Assembly: GCF_016587375.1 (NCBI RefSeq)
Contig: NZ_BNJG01000001.1
Span: 4,843,185 to 4,907,184, forward strand
DNA: 64,000 nt
Source: Ktedonobacter robiniae
Lineage (GTDB): Bacteria; Chloroflexota; Ktedonobacteria; Ktedonobacterales; Ktedonobacteraceae
Direction: 5' to 3'
Of this stretch, positions 8,423 to 18,032 are shown piece after piece (the stretch's first letter is position 1; every line of letters begins with the position of its first letter). Below the pieces are notes generated by a model. The model ran no database searches. It was not told where the DNA came from and saw only the letters and a list, made by a program, of their open reading frames with translations. Position numbers and translations under genes: made by a program.

Positions 8423-9859
8423 TTAAGCGTCGTAGTACAGTGAGAACTCGATGGGCGTTGGGCGTAGGCGAACGATGTCATTCTCCTCGCGCTTCAGCTC
8501 GATGTACTTCTCCAGGATGTCGCTGGTGAAGACGCCGCCCTCAAGCAGAAAGGCGTGATCGTTCTCCAGGGCCTTGAGTGACTCTTCGAGCGAGCCAGGA
8601 ACCGAGCTGATCTCATTCAGTTCTTCCGCCGACATATGATAGAGGTCCTTGTCGACCGGGCCAAAGCCGTAGTCGCTGGGCTCGATACCGCGCTTGACGC
8701 CGTCCAGACCAGCCATCAGCAGGGCCGCGAAGAGCAGGTAGGGGTTGGCCGTTGGGTCGGGCGGGCGGAACTCGATGCGCTTGGATTTGGGGCTCTCGGT
8801 CAGCGGGATACGAACGGCTGCACTACGGTTGCCCTTTGAGAAGACCAGGTTGACGGGTGCTTCGAAGCCGGGAACCAGGCGTTTGTAGCTATTGGTCGTT
8901 GGAGCCGCGAGGGCCATGAGGGCCGGAGCGTGCAGCAGAACACCACCAAGATAATGGCGTGCCATCTGTGAGATGCCAGCATAACCGTCGGCATCGTAGA
9001 AGAGGGGCTTCTCGTCCTTCCAGAGGCTCTGGTGTGTGTGCATACCAGAACCGTTATCACCATAGATTGGCTTGGGCATAAAGGTCACGGTCTTGCCATA
9101 CTTGCGAGCGATGTTCTTAATAACGTACTTGTAGAGCAGAATGTTGTCAGCGGTCTTGAGCAGGGTGCCGAAGCGGATATCGATCTCGGCCTGACCGGCG
9201 GCGCCAACCTCGTGGTGCTGGGCCTCGACAGGGATACCCAGGGCCTCAAGCTGAAGGGCCATCTCGGAGCGTAGATCCTGCATGGTATCATTTGGCGCGA
9301 CGGGGAAGTAACCGCCCTTGACGCGCATTGAATGACCCAGGTTGCGGGAACCGTCATGGCGAGTTGCCTTGTTGGTGTTCCAGGCCGCCTCGTCTGAATC
9401 GACCTCGACGCTCTGAATATTATCGCTAGAGGTGTACTGAACGTGATCGAAAACGTAGAACTCTGCTTCGGGACCGAAATAAGCGGTGTCAGCAAGGCCA
9501 CTGGACTTGACGTATTCTTCAGCCTTGCGCGCGATGTAGCGGGGGTCGCGGCTATAGGGCTTACGGGTGCCGGGATGGGCGATATCGCAGATCAGGCTGA
9601 GCGTGGGGACAGCAGTGAAGGGGTCCATGAAAGCGCTGGTGGCGTCGGGAATGACTACCATATCGCTCTCATTGATTGCCTGGAAGCCTCGAACGCTGGA
9701 GCCGTCGAAGAAGAGGCCCTCTTCAAAAATAGATTCTGCAAGCGCACTGAAAGGAATGCTGAAATGCTGCCAGGTTCCTGGAAGATCGGTGAATTTCAGA
9801 TCGACCATTTTGGCGCCATTTTCTTTTGCAAACCGTAAGACTTCCTCTGGGGTCATCAA
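8423..9859 (-). CDS. glnA: glutamine synthetase type I
   Basis: 478-residue GSI that condenses glutamate and ammonia with ATP; a dodecamer in the cytosol. Motifs include FDGSSVRGF, GPEAEFYVFD (metal site), the Gly-rich NGSGMHTHQSLW, KRLVPGFEAPVNLVFS, and RIEFRPPDPTANPYL. The region KDLYHMSAEEL aligns with the adenylylation Tyr loop of GSI-beta, so regulation by covalent modification is possible; no glnE or glnB is present to support that. AGAGGAG precedes the ATG by about eight bases. Monocistronic, with a terminator downstream and a 14-bp palindrome about 230 bases upstream. Confidence 0.96.
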   Translation of the reverse strand: MMTPEEVLRFAKENGAKMVDLKFTDLPGTWQHFSIPFSALAESIFEEGLFFDGSSVRGFQAINESDMVVIPDATSAFMDPFTAVPTLSLICDIAHPGTRKPYSRDPRYIARKAEEYVKSSGLADTAYFGPEAEFYVFDHVQYTSSDNIQSVEVDSDEAAWNTNKATRHDGSRNLGHSMRVKGGYFPVAPNDTMQDLRSEMALQLEALGIPVEAQHHEVGAAGQAEIDIRFGTLLKTADNILLYKYVIKNIARKYGKTVTFMPKPIYGDNGSGMHTHQSLWKDEKPLFYDADGYAGISQMARHYLGGVLLHAPALMALAAPTTNSYKRLVPGFEAPVNLVFSKGNRSAAVRIPLTESPKSKRIEFRPPDPTANPYLLFAALLMAGLDGVKRGIEPSDYGFGPVDKDLYHMSAEELNEISSVPGSLEESLKALENDHAFLLEGGVFTSDILEKYIELKREENDIVRLRPTPIEFSLYYDA

Positions 9860-10086
9860 AGTTTTCTCCTCTCGCGTTCAATCCCCGCGTCATTGCTGGT
9901 ATTTAGTGGCTTGCCTTGCGCACTTTGTTGATGTGTTTAGATACCTTTGGGTCATTCTGCATAATATAGTGGTCGCTTCCCAGCATCGTGCCAGGACTCA
10001 ACTTCTGTACATATGATATGCTCTCAGCCCATGAGATACTACAGTTACTTTACCCGAAAGTTTTAGCCATGCTTTTGTATATATTG

Positions 10087-10100
10087 CACAAAATTTTGTG
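10087..10100. promoter_or_regulatory. perfect palindrome upstream of glnA
   Basis: CACAAAATTTTGTG is a perfect 14-base palindrome in the glnA upstream region. It has the look of a dimeric regulator operator, but it does not match a nitrogen regulator box that I know. The rest of the 9860-10280 gap shows no gene. Confidence 0.35.
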
Positions 10101-10281
10101 AAGATAACTAGGTAAAAAGACAGCTATTACCTCTTCTCTGAGATGCTCCGGCTCCTGCTTGCTAGCAATCGCGATAGTAATCATCTCCTTGTGCAAATCA
10201 CCTTGTGTCTCGGGCATATTGCATTGTATTATCGGCAGATGAGCGGCAGTACTTGAGTCTTGTCTCTGGCGAAAGTTCTCT

Positions 10282-10367
10282 TGAAAGGGAACAGCGGGGA
10301 GCGCAGAGGGGCGTCAGCCCCTCTGCGGGCCTTTCCCATCCCGCCGCAGGTGGGATAATCCCTTTCA
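10282..10367. other. 86-nt structured intergenic element, three-way junction
   Basis: An outer 9-bp pair TGAAAGGGA (10282-10290) with TCCCTTTCA (10359-10367) encloses two hairpins: GCAGAGGGGC/GCCCCTCTGC at 10303-10326 with a GTCA loop, and ATCCC/GGGAT at 10338-10356. The nesting suggests an RNA with three helices or a miniature mobile repeat. No reading frame of note crosses it. It lies between glnA and the DUF3626 gene. Confidence 0.45.
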
Positions 10368-10448
10368 GACCAAATTGAACAGAGTATCAGGGCAAGTTCA
10401 ACCAGCCACAAAAAAGAGAAGCAAACTGAACAGGAAGAAAATATTTGC

Positions 10449-11549
10449 ATGATGGATTTCAAGCTGACTAATGCCCAACAGAAGGCTCTTGATTACGTGT
10501 ATCAGAAGGCGATACAGAATAAGAATATTGATAGAGAAAGAATACAAAAGATACTAAATGTATGCGAGATTGAATGTGACGTCGTTGACCTTATCAAAGC
10601 CATCCGTGATCTATCACACCTTACGATCAACTTTCACCCCGACCGGCTGCTTGCCGATGGCCGTTCAGTGATTGCCGCGCTGTATGAAGAAGGCATATAC
10701 CGCAGCCAGTTTGAGACTAGGATTTCTAATGGTGGGCTCACGGCCTTTGCTGGCGGAGACCGCGATATGTGGGAAGCAGCCATGCTTGGTGGAGCATATC
10801 AGGCTCAGGGAGTAACCGAGGCAGAACGTCCTAAGTATGCCGGGTTAAATCTTATGAACTACAGTGACGGGGCCTGCCCACGCTTTGGCTCCTGTCATTT
10901 ACGCTTAAAGGCGCACGTAATACAACGCGCGACGCTTGTCTTTGGTGATAGTGTATCAGATCCTCAGGATATAGGGGTCATAAATGCCTTTGAACCGGTT
11001 CTCGCTGGATTACTGGAAGAAGTTAAAGCTCATGGAAATGCGCTTGGGCGCAGAGAGGTAGACGTTACAACGTTTGTTCGTGCCTTGCTTCATCCTGGTA
11101 ATACAAAAGCGTCGCTCTTCCATAGGTCATGGGGGCGCGCGCTTGATGATTACATTGAGGCGCAAATACACGGTGAACTGTGTATGGCAGATGATGTAGA
11201 TGCGCTTGTCGCAGACCCTTCATTCCAGAACACGGCAACTGGTGAGGTATTGGAGGCAACCGCGAAGAAGTATGGCTTCCCCCTTGAATGGCACGAAGGC
11301 TTTGAGCTTTCCTTGGAAGAAGTGCCAAGCGACTTCCGTGGACCAGAAATGCCACCTCTTGCCCAGCGTGTATTGGAAAACCACGCGTTAAAGGATGGCT
11401 GTCTTAATGCCGCAACGATTGGGTTAGCGGCAGTCTCAGTTGTTGCTGATACTGAACAGTGGCAAGACTGGGGATCACCCAAAGACACGCTTCAACACAT
11501 CAAGTATTTGTGGCATATTCTTGTAGTCTACGGAAAGCCCAGGATGTAG
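10449..11549 (+). CDS. DUF3626-family protein, function unknown
   Basis: 366-residue soluble protein. Blocks characteristic of DUF3626 are present in order: LTINFHPDRLLADGRSV, GIYRSQFETRISNGGLTAF with GGDRDMWE, AERPKYAGLNLMN, and ACPRFGSCHLRLK followed by ATLVFGDS. The invariant-looking Arg, Glu, His and Asp residues in these blocks suggest an enzyme, but no reaction is known to me. The C-terminal third is less conserved. There is a weak GGAAG about 10 bases before the ATG; a second ATG follows immediately. It sits alone beside the IS110 element, which may mean it was carried or disrupted nearby. Confidence 0.75.
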   Translation: MMDFKLTNAQQKALDYVYQKAIQNKNIDRERIQKILNVCEIECDVVDLIKAIRDLSHLTINFHPDRLLADGRSVIAALYEEGIYRSQFETRISNGGLTAFAGGDRDMWEAAMLGGAYQAQGVTEAERPKYAGLNLMNYSDGACPRFGSCHLRLKAHVIQRATLVFGDSVSDPQDIGVINAFEPVLAGLLEEVKAHGNALGRREVDVTTFVRALLHPGNTKASLFHRSWGRALDDYIEAQIHGELCMADDVDALVADPSFQNTATGEVLEATAKKYGFPLEWHEGFELSLEEVPSDFRGPEMPPLAQRVLENHALKDGCLNAATIGLAAVSVVADTEQWQDWGSPKDTLQHIKYLWHILVVYGKPRM

Positions 11550-11704
11550 GTACAGGCCAGGTATGAGGGTATTTGGTGGTGCTGGAAAAGTTGAATAGGG
11601 TGGGGATCTGGCCCACTGGTGCTGAGCTTTGTCGCCTTTAGATGTGATTGATGAGCATACCTCTCTTCTGAAAAAGTCCTCCGGCCCCCGCCTGTGAGCG
11701 GAAA

Positions 11705-13052
11705 TCAACTGGCCTGAGCCATGGGTTGCAGTTCGACCTGATACCCCATGCGTTCAAGTCGCTTGACTAGGCGTTTCTGAACAGCTTGTCGGTCTCGCTC
11801 ATCGAAATAATTGCCGCCTAAATCCTGATAGCTGCTCTGATCGCGCAGGATATGGTAGATGATCACGAGAATACTATGGGCGACGGCCAAAGCAGCTTTC
11901 TTTGCCCCACGTCGGCTCGCGATGCGATGATATTGAGCAGCCAGATAGGTATTCTTGCTGCGGCCAGCAGCATGGGCAGCCTGGACGAGAAGCCGACGTA
12001 ACCAGGGATTGCCTTTGCGAGTTTTGCCACTCAAGCGTTTGCCTGCACTTTCGTGATTTCCTGGACAAACGCCCGCCCAAGATGCTATGTGTTGGGCGGA
12101 GGGAAATTGGCCCATCTCGATCCCAATTTCGGCCAGGATGCCTTGCGCTGCCTCTTCGCTGATTCCGATAATCTCATCAATGAGTTGAGCAGCTTTCTGC
12201 CAACTCATCTCCTTCGAGGAGGGTAATCGACTCGCTTCTTCCTGTGCAGATCCCTGTGACTTCACCGATGCTGGTTGATCAGTTGCTCCTTCTTCTGCAG
12301 GATCATCAGGGGGAGTAAAACGACGAGCAATTTCCTGGCTCACCCGCCCAAGAGCGGCGTTGAGCGTCTCAATCTGCTTCAGATGCTCACCGAGCATGAA
12401 ACGATGATGGGTCGTTACCTTCCCAGTCAAGGCGCTTTCCAACTCCTGCTGGCTGGCGCGAACCCGTCCCACTGCAAATGACGCCAGCCGCTGTGGATCA
12501 GCCTCCCCCTCTACGATTGCCTGGAGGATGAATTGCGATGCTTTCCCCATAACATCGGAGACGACATCTCCTAATTTCAGGTTCGTATCCTCCAGCGTTT
12601 GGTGGAAGACGGTTCACCTCTCGTGCTCGCTCTTCCACCAAACGCGTGCGGTAACGTGTCAGCTCCCGCAACTCCCGCTGTGGAACGGAAGGAATAAAGC
12701 TGGCTTTGAGCAATCCATGCTGCAAGAGATCGGCGATCCACTCGGAGTCCTTCACATCCGTTTTGCGCCCTGGGACGGTTTTGAGATGGTGCGCATTGAC
12801 CACCAGGATCTCAAAATCCCCTTCTAGCAAGTTATAGATGGGCTTCCAATAGACACCGGTCGACTCCATGGCCAGATGCGTGCATCCCTGCTCTTTCAGC
12901 CAATCTCGCATTTCCAGCAAGTCTGCCGTCTTCGTGGCATAGGTTCGAATCTCTTTGTCGGGGCGTCCTGGTTTCCCCGGCAGGATCAAGCACACCTTCA
13001 CATTCTTCTTATGGACATCCAGTCCTGCACAGCGTTCGTAGAGCAATTCCAT
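11705..13052 (-). pseudogene. IS110 transposase, frameshifted
   Basis: The N-terminal half (13052 down to about 12610) is the DEDD RuvC-like domain: CAGLDVHKK, AMESTGVYWKP, and GRKTDVKDSEWIADLL carry the acidic residues. The C-terminal half (12550 down to 11705) is the Transposase_20 domain with WAGVCPGNHESAGKRLSG, whose Ser is the expected nucleophile. The two lie in different frames. Restoring one base near 12604-12613 (between REVNRL and TLEDTNLKLGDVVSDV) joins them. Without that correction no complete transposase is made. ATG at 13052 follows GAGGGAAG; an alternative ATG is at 13067. Confidence 0.85.
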
Positions 13053-13320
13053 CGGTTCTTCCCTCATATGAGATCTTGCACCAGAAACAGGCTTCTTTCG
13101 GATGATGCTCCAACAGAGGTGTGGATAACCAAAGATTCTCTTCTGCGTGCTCCTCTCCGAAAAGAACCTTCTCGCGAGGGCAACAATACGTGGTTCCTGC
13201 GCACACCTCGGTCAGTCTTGGAACTGGCTCGCAGCACAAAGAGGGGCCGACCTTGGTGTCAGAGCATCACCTCATTCTACGCTTTTTCATCATACGTGGT
13301 GTAGACCCTACATGAAAGTC
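11705..13320 (-). mobile_element. IS110-family insertion sequence (ends approximate)
   Basis: Defined by the transposase gene at 11705-13052 plus about 250 bases of non-coding sequence upstream of it on the minus strand (13068-13320). IS110 elements lack clear terminal inverted repeats, so the ends could not be fixed; the boundaries given are estimates. In the IS110 group the non-coding stretch upstream of the transposase encodes the bridge RNA that pairs with donor and target, which makes 13068-13320 the place to look for it. The stretch 13320-13498 before the next gene shows no gene. Confidence 0.65.
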
Positions 13321-13522
13321 TTGGAGAAATATCCTGAGTAATTAGAAAAGCTGCAAAGAAGAAGTGGTATACTATCAAATTACAGGCAACGCTATAGAAT
13401 TTTTTGACCATAGTTCGCGTTCTATTTGTTAACAGGTATGTTTTTACGTCCTTCTTAAAGAAGAAATTTGGAGGGCTTGTGGCTAGGATGGCTACGGCTT
13501 GCAGCGCAAAGAGGCGAAGTGC

Positions 13523-15334
13523 ATGAAGAATCAATCTGATGACCCTATTTTGCCGCTAACGAAGGTTATAAGGTTTATAATAACTTTCACGCTTTTTGTA
13601 ACACTTGTGTATTTGCTTAGTTTTTTGCATATACTTCCAGATTCATGGGGAAATTTCCTTCCAAACCTGGCGACGATTCTGGCCGTACCCGTAGGCATAA
13701 TTGCTATCTTAGCTGCTCTCAAAAACTTTGAAAAGGCAGTAGTGCAGGTAATGCCTCGGCCTACCGCCTGGGGACCTCCAAAAATTCCAAAGATAAATAG
13801 GAAATTGTGGATGTTTGTGGGCCTGGTGGTGGCCATGGTTTTGATTGTTGTGGGGGGATACCATTATATATGGCCTGCACCTCAATCTACTGTGCCTCCG
13901 TTACTCTTCTCATATTCAACTCCTGATGGCCCTATTGGAATTAGTGATGGAAGCTATGTCTTCGATGTAAAGACGCGAAATAATCAAGGGCATCATAATG
14001 AGGCCCTTAAACAGCAGGCCGCGGATGCATTTAGGAACCAGAATTTCGATCAGGCCAGGCAGCTTTGGGGTCAAGCTATCTCTGGTGACGATTCAGACGA
14101 TGCTGAAGTCTTGATCTACCAGGAAAACCAGCGGATTATAAACTCCGGCAGCCCATATATCACCTTTATTGCCGTCACCCAACTCACTGGAAGCCACGAA
14201 GAATATGAGATTGGACGAGAGGACCTGCAAGGCTACTATGTGGCACAAAAAGAGTTTAATAGCCAGGCCAACCCATTTCGTGTCCGTTTGCTTATCGTGA
14301 ATATAGGTGACCAGGAAACGTATGCGCAACAGGTCATGGATCGTATTCTCTCTTCGTATCAGCAAGATCCAACCATTAAAGGGGTCATGGGATGGCCCGA
14401 GCGGACGCAGCGTATCAATTCTATGCTCCTGACTATGTGTAATAAGCATATTCCCATCGTGACTGTGTCTGCAAATGATAGTCGTAATTCAGATAGTTGT
14501 AACTACAATTTTAGTGTTGCTCCTACGATTGACTCACAGGCAGCTACGGCAGTCCAGTATATCAAATCTGTTCTCAAGAAGAAACGTGTGTCTATTGTGT
14601 ACGATCCTGCTAACGAATATAGCCAAAGTCTTTATAGAAGCTTCATTGATGATTTTCGTCGTAATCAGCCTTCGGATGCGGCTATTGTTGATCGCGAAAC
14701 GTACAGCATATATAGTAGCAATACGTTGCCAGGGTTATTGCGCGCCACGTTGCGGGGCAAACCAGATCTTATTTATTTCGTGGGATACCCGGCCGATCTT
14801 AATACTGTAATACAGTCGTTACCTGTTTCCGGGGATGTAGACGTGATGACTGCAAATATTATCTACCAGGCTCCTCACTTTCCCAAAGCACAACCTGTAG
14901 AGCATGTACGCGTTTACTTCACTGCTTTTGCGTACCCAGATCAGTGGGCAATCCTTCATCTGGCTCAGCCAGATTTCACCCAGGAATATATAAATGCCTA
15001 TGATCCTCAGCAATTTCATCGAGGAGCCTATGGTTATGAGCGCGCTAATGATAGTGTGATGATTGCATACGACGCTTTAAAGTCTTTGATGGTGGCCAGT
15101 AAGGGCTTTCAAAACAACAGATTTCCTATGGATCAGCTGCAAAGGGCTTTATTCAACAGTAAATATAAAGGCATTACTGGTGATATCCGCTATAACCAGG
15201 GCAGTGTCGATACTAAACCAGTCGTCGTCATCCAGTTCACTCATGGTTACAACGTCTTTAAAGGTGTGGATGGTTGCTATGATGACAATGCGCAAGGAGG
15301 GTGCTTTGATGTCCAAAACAATGGACGCCCTTAA
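13523..15334 (+). CDS. membrane-anchored periplasmic-binding protein, LivJ-like
   Basis: About 603 residues. Three hydrophobic helices occupy roughly residues 15-37, 48-66 and 94-113. A short helical segment (NEALKQQAADAFRNQNFDQA) resembling one TPR repeat follows. From about residue 195 the chain is a type I periplasmic-binding fold of the branched-chain amino-acid receptor kind (YITFIAVTQLTG, IKGVMGWPERTQRINSM, IPIVTVSANDS, KRVSIVYDPANEYSQSL, AYGYERANDSVMIAYDALK). The ligand-binding domain is expected outside the membrane. The ATG at 13523 is preferred over a TTG at 13499. No permease or ATPase gene is adjacent, and the next gene, also a binding protein, overlaps by 26 bases. Confidence 0.75.
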   Translation: MKNQSDDPILPLTKVIRFIITFTLFVTLVYLLSFLHILPDSWGNFLPNLATILAVPVGIIAILAALKNFEKAVVQVMPRPTAWGPPKIPKINRKLWMFVGLVVAMVLIVVGGYHYIWPAPQSTVPPLLFSYSTPDGPIGISDGSYVFDVKTRNNQGHHNEALKQQAADAFRNQNFDQARQLWGQAISGDDSDDAEVLIYQENQRIINSGSPYITFIAVTQLTGSHEEYEIGREDLQGYYVAQKEFNSQANPFRVRLLIVNIGDQETYAQQVMDRILSSYQQDPTIKGVMGWPERTQRINSMLLTMCNKHIPIVTVSANDSRNSDSCNYNFSVAPTIDSQAATAVQYIKSVLKKKRVSIVYDPANEYSQSLYRSFIDDFRRNQPSDAAIVDRETYSIYSSNTLPGLLRATLRGKPDLIYFVGYPADLNTVIQSLPVSGDVDVMTANIIYQAPHFPKAQPVEHVRVYFTAFAYPDQWAILHLAQPDFTQEYINAYDPQQFHRGAYGYERANDSVMIAYDALKSLMVASKGFQNNRFPMDQLQRALFNSKYKGITGDIRYNQGSVDTKPVVVIQFTHGYNVFKGVDGCYDDNAQGGCFDVQNNGRP

Positions 15335-16637
15335 TGATGCTATCATGCATATGCGGGCTGGGCGAATAAAGCGGCGGACTTTTCTAGAACGCGTTATTGC
15401 CCTGGGCTTAAGTGCAGGGGCAGCTTCTTCGCTGCTTGAAGCTTGCGGGACTATCTCTACGCATTGTACGCCAAATGGCTGGGTTAGTCAGCCAAATACG
15501 ATTGTCTGGAGTAGCGAGCATGACGACCAGGAAGAATTTATTAATATTGTCAAGAATTTTAACACCCAGAATACCAATGCACATGTTATCTATAATAATG
15601 CTCCATTTGAGGATAATTCACAATATAAAGATACGGTAAGCGCTCTCCAAGTATGCGCCAGCGAGATGGACGTCATTTCAATAGATGTCGTCTGGTTAAC
15701 AGAATTTGCGCGTAACCAATGGATACTTCCACTAACGGAGACGATTAAATCGAGCGTATTGCAAAGCTATAAAGGGTTTCAGAGCATTGTAGACAGTTGT
15801 TCTTATAAGGGGCAACTGTATAGCGCCCCCATTCGTTTTGATCTAGGCGTGCTATATTACAATACCGGCTTTGTGTCTTCTGCTCCCCAAACGTACGACG
15901 AGTTAAGGGAGCAAGCGTCTCAGTTACTTGCCAACTCACAAGGGAAAGAGCTAGACGGTTATGTATGGCAAGGCGCTCAATATGAAGGGCTGGTGTGCAA
16001 TTTCATTGAGGTTCTCGCTGGTTTTGGAGGATCTTTTTTCGCGGAAGATGATCCTACTAAAGTAACTATTAATAGCTCGGAAGCCCATGACGCTCTATTT
16101 GAGATGGTAAATTGGTTATGGCTGGCCACTATCTCTCCTAATGATCCCAATGGTATAACCACCTATGAAGAGAATGACGCACGTGTAAGATGGCAGAATG
16201 GCTTTGCAGTATTTATGCGTAACTGGTTTAATGTGCAACAACTTGTAACAGATCCAGGTATCTCAGCCGTTCACGATGAAGTAGCGTATGCCGCTATCCC
16301 CCATAGCAAATCACAGCCTACCGGTCACTCCTGCATTGGTGGATGGCAAGTGGGGGTAAATGCCTCTTCGACAAATCAGGATCTCAGCTGGCAGTTTATT
16401 GATTTTTTACTAAAGCACACGAAAGACTATCGCCCTACCGACGTTGTAGGTGATGCTTCTCTGAAGAGCATGTATACGAACGCGGTAGCGCGTCCCCAAT
16501 TGCCCAATTACAACCTGATTTCAGAAAGTATCCAAAGACACGTTTTTAGTGCCCTCACAAAACGTGAGACACCTTCAGAAGCACTGGCGAAAATGGAAGA
16601 TGAGCTGAAGCAGATTATCTCCAAACAGCAGGCATAG
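15309..16637 (+). CDS. extracellular solute-binding protein, family 1, Tat lipoprotein
   Basis: 442-residue ABC-type sugar-binding-like protein. The leader has a twin-arginine motif (IKRRTFLERVIALGLSAGA) followed by SSLLEACG, where Cys is a plausible lipidation site. The mature part is a family 1 binding fold: TIVWSSEHDD, MDVISIDVVWLTEFARN, APIRFDLGVLYYN, QNGFAVFMRNW and AYAAIPHSK with a GGWQVGVN strand. AAGGAGG lies 8 bases before the ATG at 15309, inside the end of the preceding gene; the overlap of 26 bases implies translational coupling. Family members bind sugars for ABC import, but no importer genes are here. Confidence 0.82.
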   Translation: MSKTMDALNDAIMHMRAGRIKRRTFLERVIALGLSAGAASSLLEACGTISTHCTPNGWVSQPNTIVWSSEHDDQEEFINIVKNFNTQNTNAHVIYNNAPFEDNSQYKDTVSALQVCASEMDVISIDVVWLTEFARNQWILPLTETIKSSVLQSYKGFQSIVDSCSYKGQLYSAPIRFDLGVLYYNTGFVSSAPQTYDELREQASQLLANSQGKELDGYVWQGAQYEGLVCNFIEVLAGFGGSFFAEDDPTKVTINSSEAHDALFEMVNWLWLATISPNDPNGITTYEENDARVRWQNGFAVFMRNWFNVQQLVTDPGISAVHDEVAYAAIPHSKSQPTGHSCIGGWQVGVNASSTNQDLSWQFIDFLLKHTKDYRPTDVVGDASLKSMYTNAVARPQLPNYNLISESIQRHVFSALTKRETPSEALAKMEDELKQIISKQQA

Positions 16638-16863
16638 TATTCTTGTTCATCCTCACACCCCTTTTGCATGGAAAGTGTTATATGTGGTGCTGTAGGGCAA
16701 GCTGAGCAACACTCTGTACCCGTTAGGTGAGGTTGATGAGTATAAAAGGTAAGAAGTGAAGAGGTTGTGAGGCGCGTTGAAGTCTTGCTTGCAGTTGCTG
16801 AGGTAATGCGTGTACTATTATACAGGCATACGTGATAGATAAAATGCGCGAAGGAGATAGATT

Positions 16864-17505
16864 ATGAGTTCGGGTCATGAGGATCTTACAGAGCCTGTTG
16901 CCAGGCCTGGCGCGACACCCGCGCCACCAGCCCGGCGCGAGCGTCGCTCGGTAGGGGCTGGATGTTTCATAGGCGCGATTATACTGGCCTTGCTATTGGG
17001 CGTTGTGGGGGGTGTGCTTGGCTCGATTCTGTACGCAGCCAGCATTACGTCAAAGGCGCCAATCTCCACACCAAAACCCGATAACAAGCAGGCGCTGATG
17101 GTGCAGTTGAGCAATGACCTGATTACTGTTATCGCGGCCAAGCGTGTCAAGGATGTCAGCGTTCCCGGTACGTTGCAGAATATAAAGGTTTCGACGCCCC
17201 AGGTGGGCCAGTTGCAGATAGCGGGGGAGGACCAGTTCTCCATCTTCGGGCTGACCGTGACCCGGCCCTTCCGCGTTGTGATGCAACCATACATCGATAC
17301 GTGTAAACCAAAGATGCGCGTCCTGAGCGTGGATACAGGAGGGATTCCCGTTGGAGGTTTGGGCGATAGCCTGGAAAACGTGATGAACTCGCAGCTCAGC
17401 GTCAACCTCTCTAGCTTGCTGAGTGGTTTTTCGTATTGCGCGACCGGGGTTACGACCAATAATAGTGGCCTTGTCGTGAGTTACTCAGTGACGCCTACGT
17501 CCTAA
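16864..17505 (+). CDS. membrane-anchored protein, possibly LmeA/DUF2993-like
   Basis: 213 residues: a proline-rich cytoplasmic tail (about 1-36), one transmembrane helix (about 37-62, CFIGAIILALLLGVVGGVLG), and an extracytoplasmic domain of alternating beta strands. The strand pattern (ISTPQVGQLQIAG-like segments, VTRPFRVVMQPYI, LSSLLSGFSYCA) resembles DUF2993 lipid-binding proteins, which is tentative. AAGGAGA precedes the ATG by seven bases. Single-gene unit with its own terminator at 17519-17570. The preceding 226 bases show no gene. Confidence 0.5.
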   Translation: MSSGHEDLTEPVARPGATPAPPARRERRSVGAGCFIGAIILALLLGVVGGVLGSILYAASITSKAPISTPKPDNKQALMVQLSNDLITVIAAKRVKDVSVPGTLQNIKVSTPQVGQLQIAGEDQFSIFGLTVTRPFRVVMQPYIDTCKPKMRVLSVDTGGIPVGGLGDSLENVMNSQLSVNLSSLLSGFSYCATGVTTNNSGLVVSYSVTPTS

Positions 17506-17518
17506 AATACAGGACGAT

Positions 17519-17570
17519 AGAGGGGTGCTGCTGGCGCCTGGGCGGACCAGCAGCACCCCTCTGCTTTTTT
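17519..17570 (+). terminator. intrinsic terminator
   Basis: 16-bp perfect arms (17519-17534 and 17547-17562, opening AGAGGGGTGCTG) around a 12-base loop, then GCTTTTTT. The T-run is on the plus strand, so it ends transcription of the anchored protein gene; the stem may also stop read-through from the convergent F420 operon. Confidence 0.88.
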
Positions 17571-17978
17571 CTACCAGAGGCTTTCGATCACGTGCTCGAT
17601 GGAGATATGGATGGTGACGCGCTGTTCTTTTGCAAATGTCTCCTCCATGCTCTGGGCCGCTTTCTCATCGCCGTTGTAGCGCACGGCCAGGCGGTGGATA
17701 TCGCGCTGGGCCGTCTCCTGATCATCGATGAGGGTGACTTTGCCCGTGATTGTTAGATATCCTCCATCCTCGAAGCAGATGGAGACGCGGGGATCACGGC
17801 GCAAATTGCGCTCTTTGACGCGTCCCGCCTTTGTGTTCATGAGAATATGCTCACCTTCCAGTTGGTACCACATGGCCGAGAGTTGGGGTGTGCCATCGGC
17901 GTTGATTGTGCCCAGAACGGCGAAACGCCGCTCTTCTAGGAAAGCGCGTACTTTTTCAGAGAGGATCGCGGTGCTCAT
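17571..17978 (-). CDS. PPOX-class F420-dependent oxidoreductase
   Basis: 135-residue split-barrel flavin/deazaflavin protein of the pyridoxamine-phosphate-oxidase-like superfamily. The segment FAVLGTINADGTPQLSAMWY and the MNTKAGRVKERNLRRDPRVS stretch are typical of the Rv1155-like F420-binding branch. Its gene is the last in the cofE-cofD-cofC operon, 54 bases after cofC, which favours F420 rather than FMN as the cofactor. Substrate unknown; relatives reduce biliverdin, quinones or nitroaromatics. Confidence 0.82.
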   Translation of the reverse strand: MSTAILSEKVRAFLEERRFAVLGTINADGTPQLSAMWYQLEGEHILMNTKAGRVKERNLRRDPRVSICFEDGGYLTITGKVTLIDDQETAQRDIHRLAVRYNGDEKAAQSMEETFAKEQRVTIHISIEHVIESLW

Positions 17979-18032
17979 AAAAATATATTCCTTTGCAAGT
18001 GTGATAGATAGCGTTTGTGCTGAATAAATAGC

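Noticed and set aside
9975..10000. TGGCACG on the minus strand upstream of glnA, like a sigma-54 -24 element
   Set aside because: The -12 part reads TGGGA instead of TTGCW at the required spacing, so the match is incomplete.
10229..10462. 77-codon minus-strand frame with a hydrophobic start
   Set aside because: It runs across the nested hairpin element, has no ribosome-binding site and no family pattern.
12604..12613. Programmed frameshift in the IS110 transposase
   Set aside because: No slippery heptamer with a following stem was seen, and IS110 transposases are normally made from one frame; an indel is simpler.
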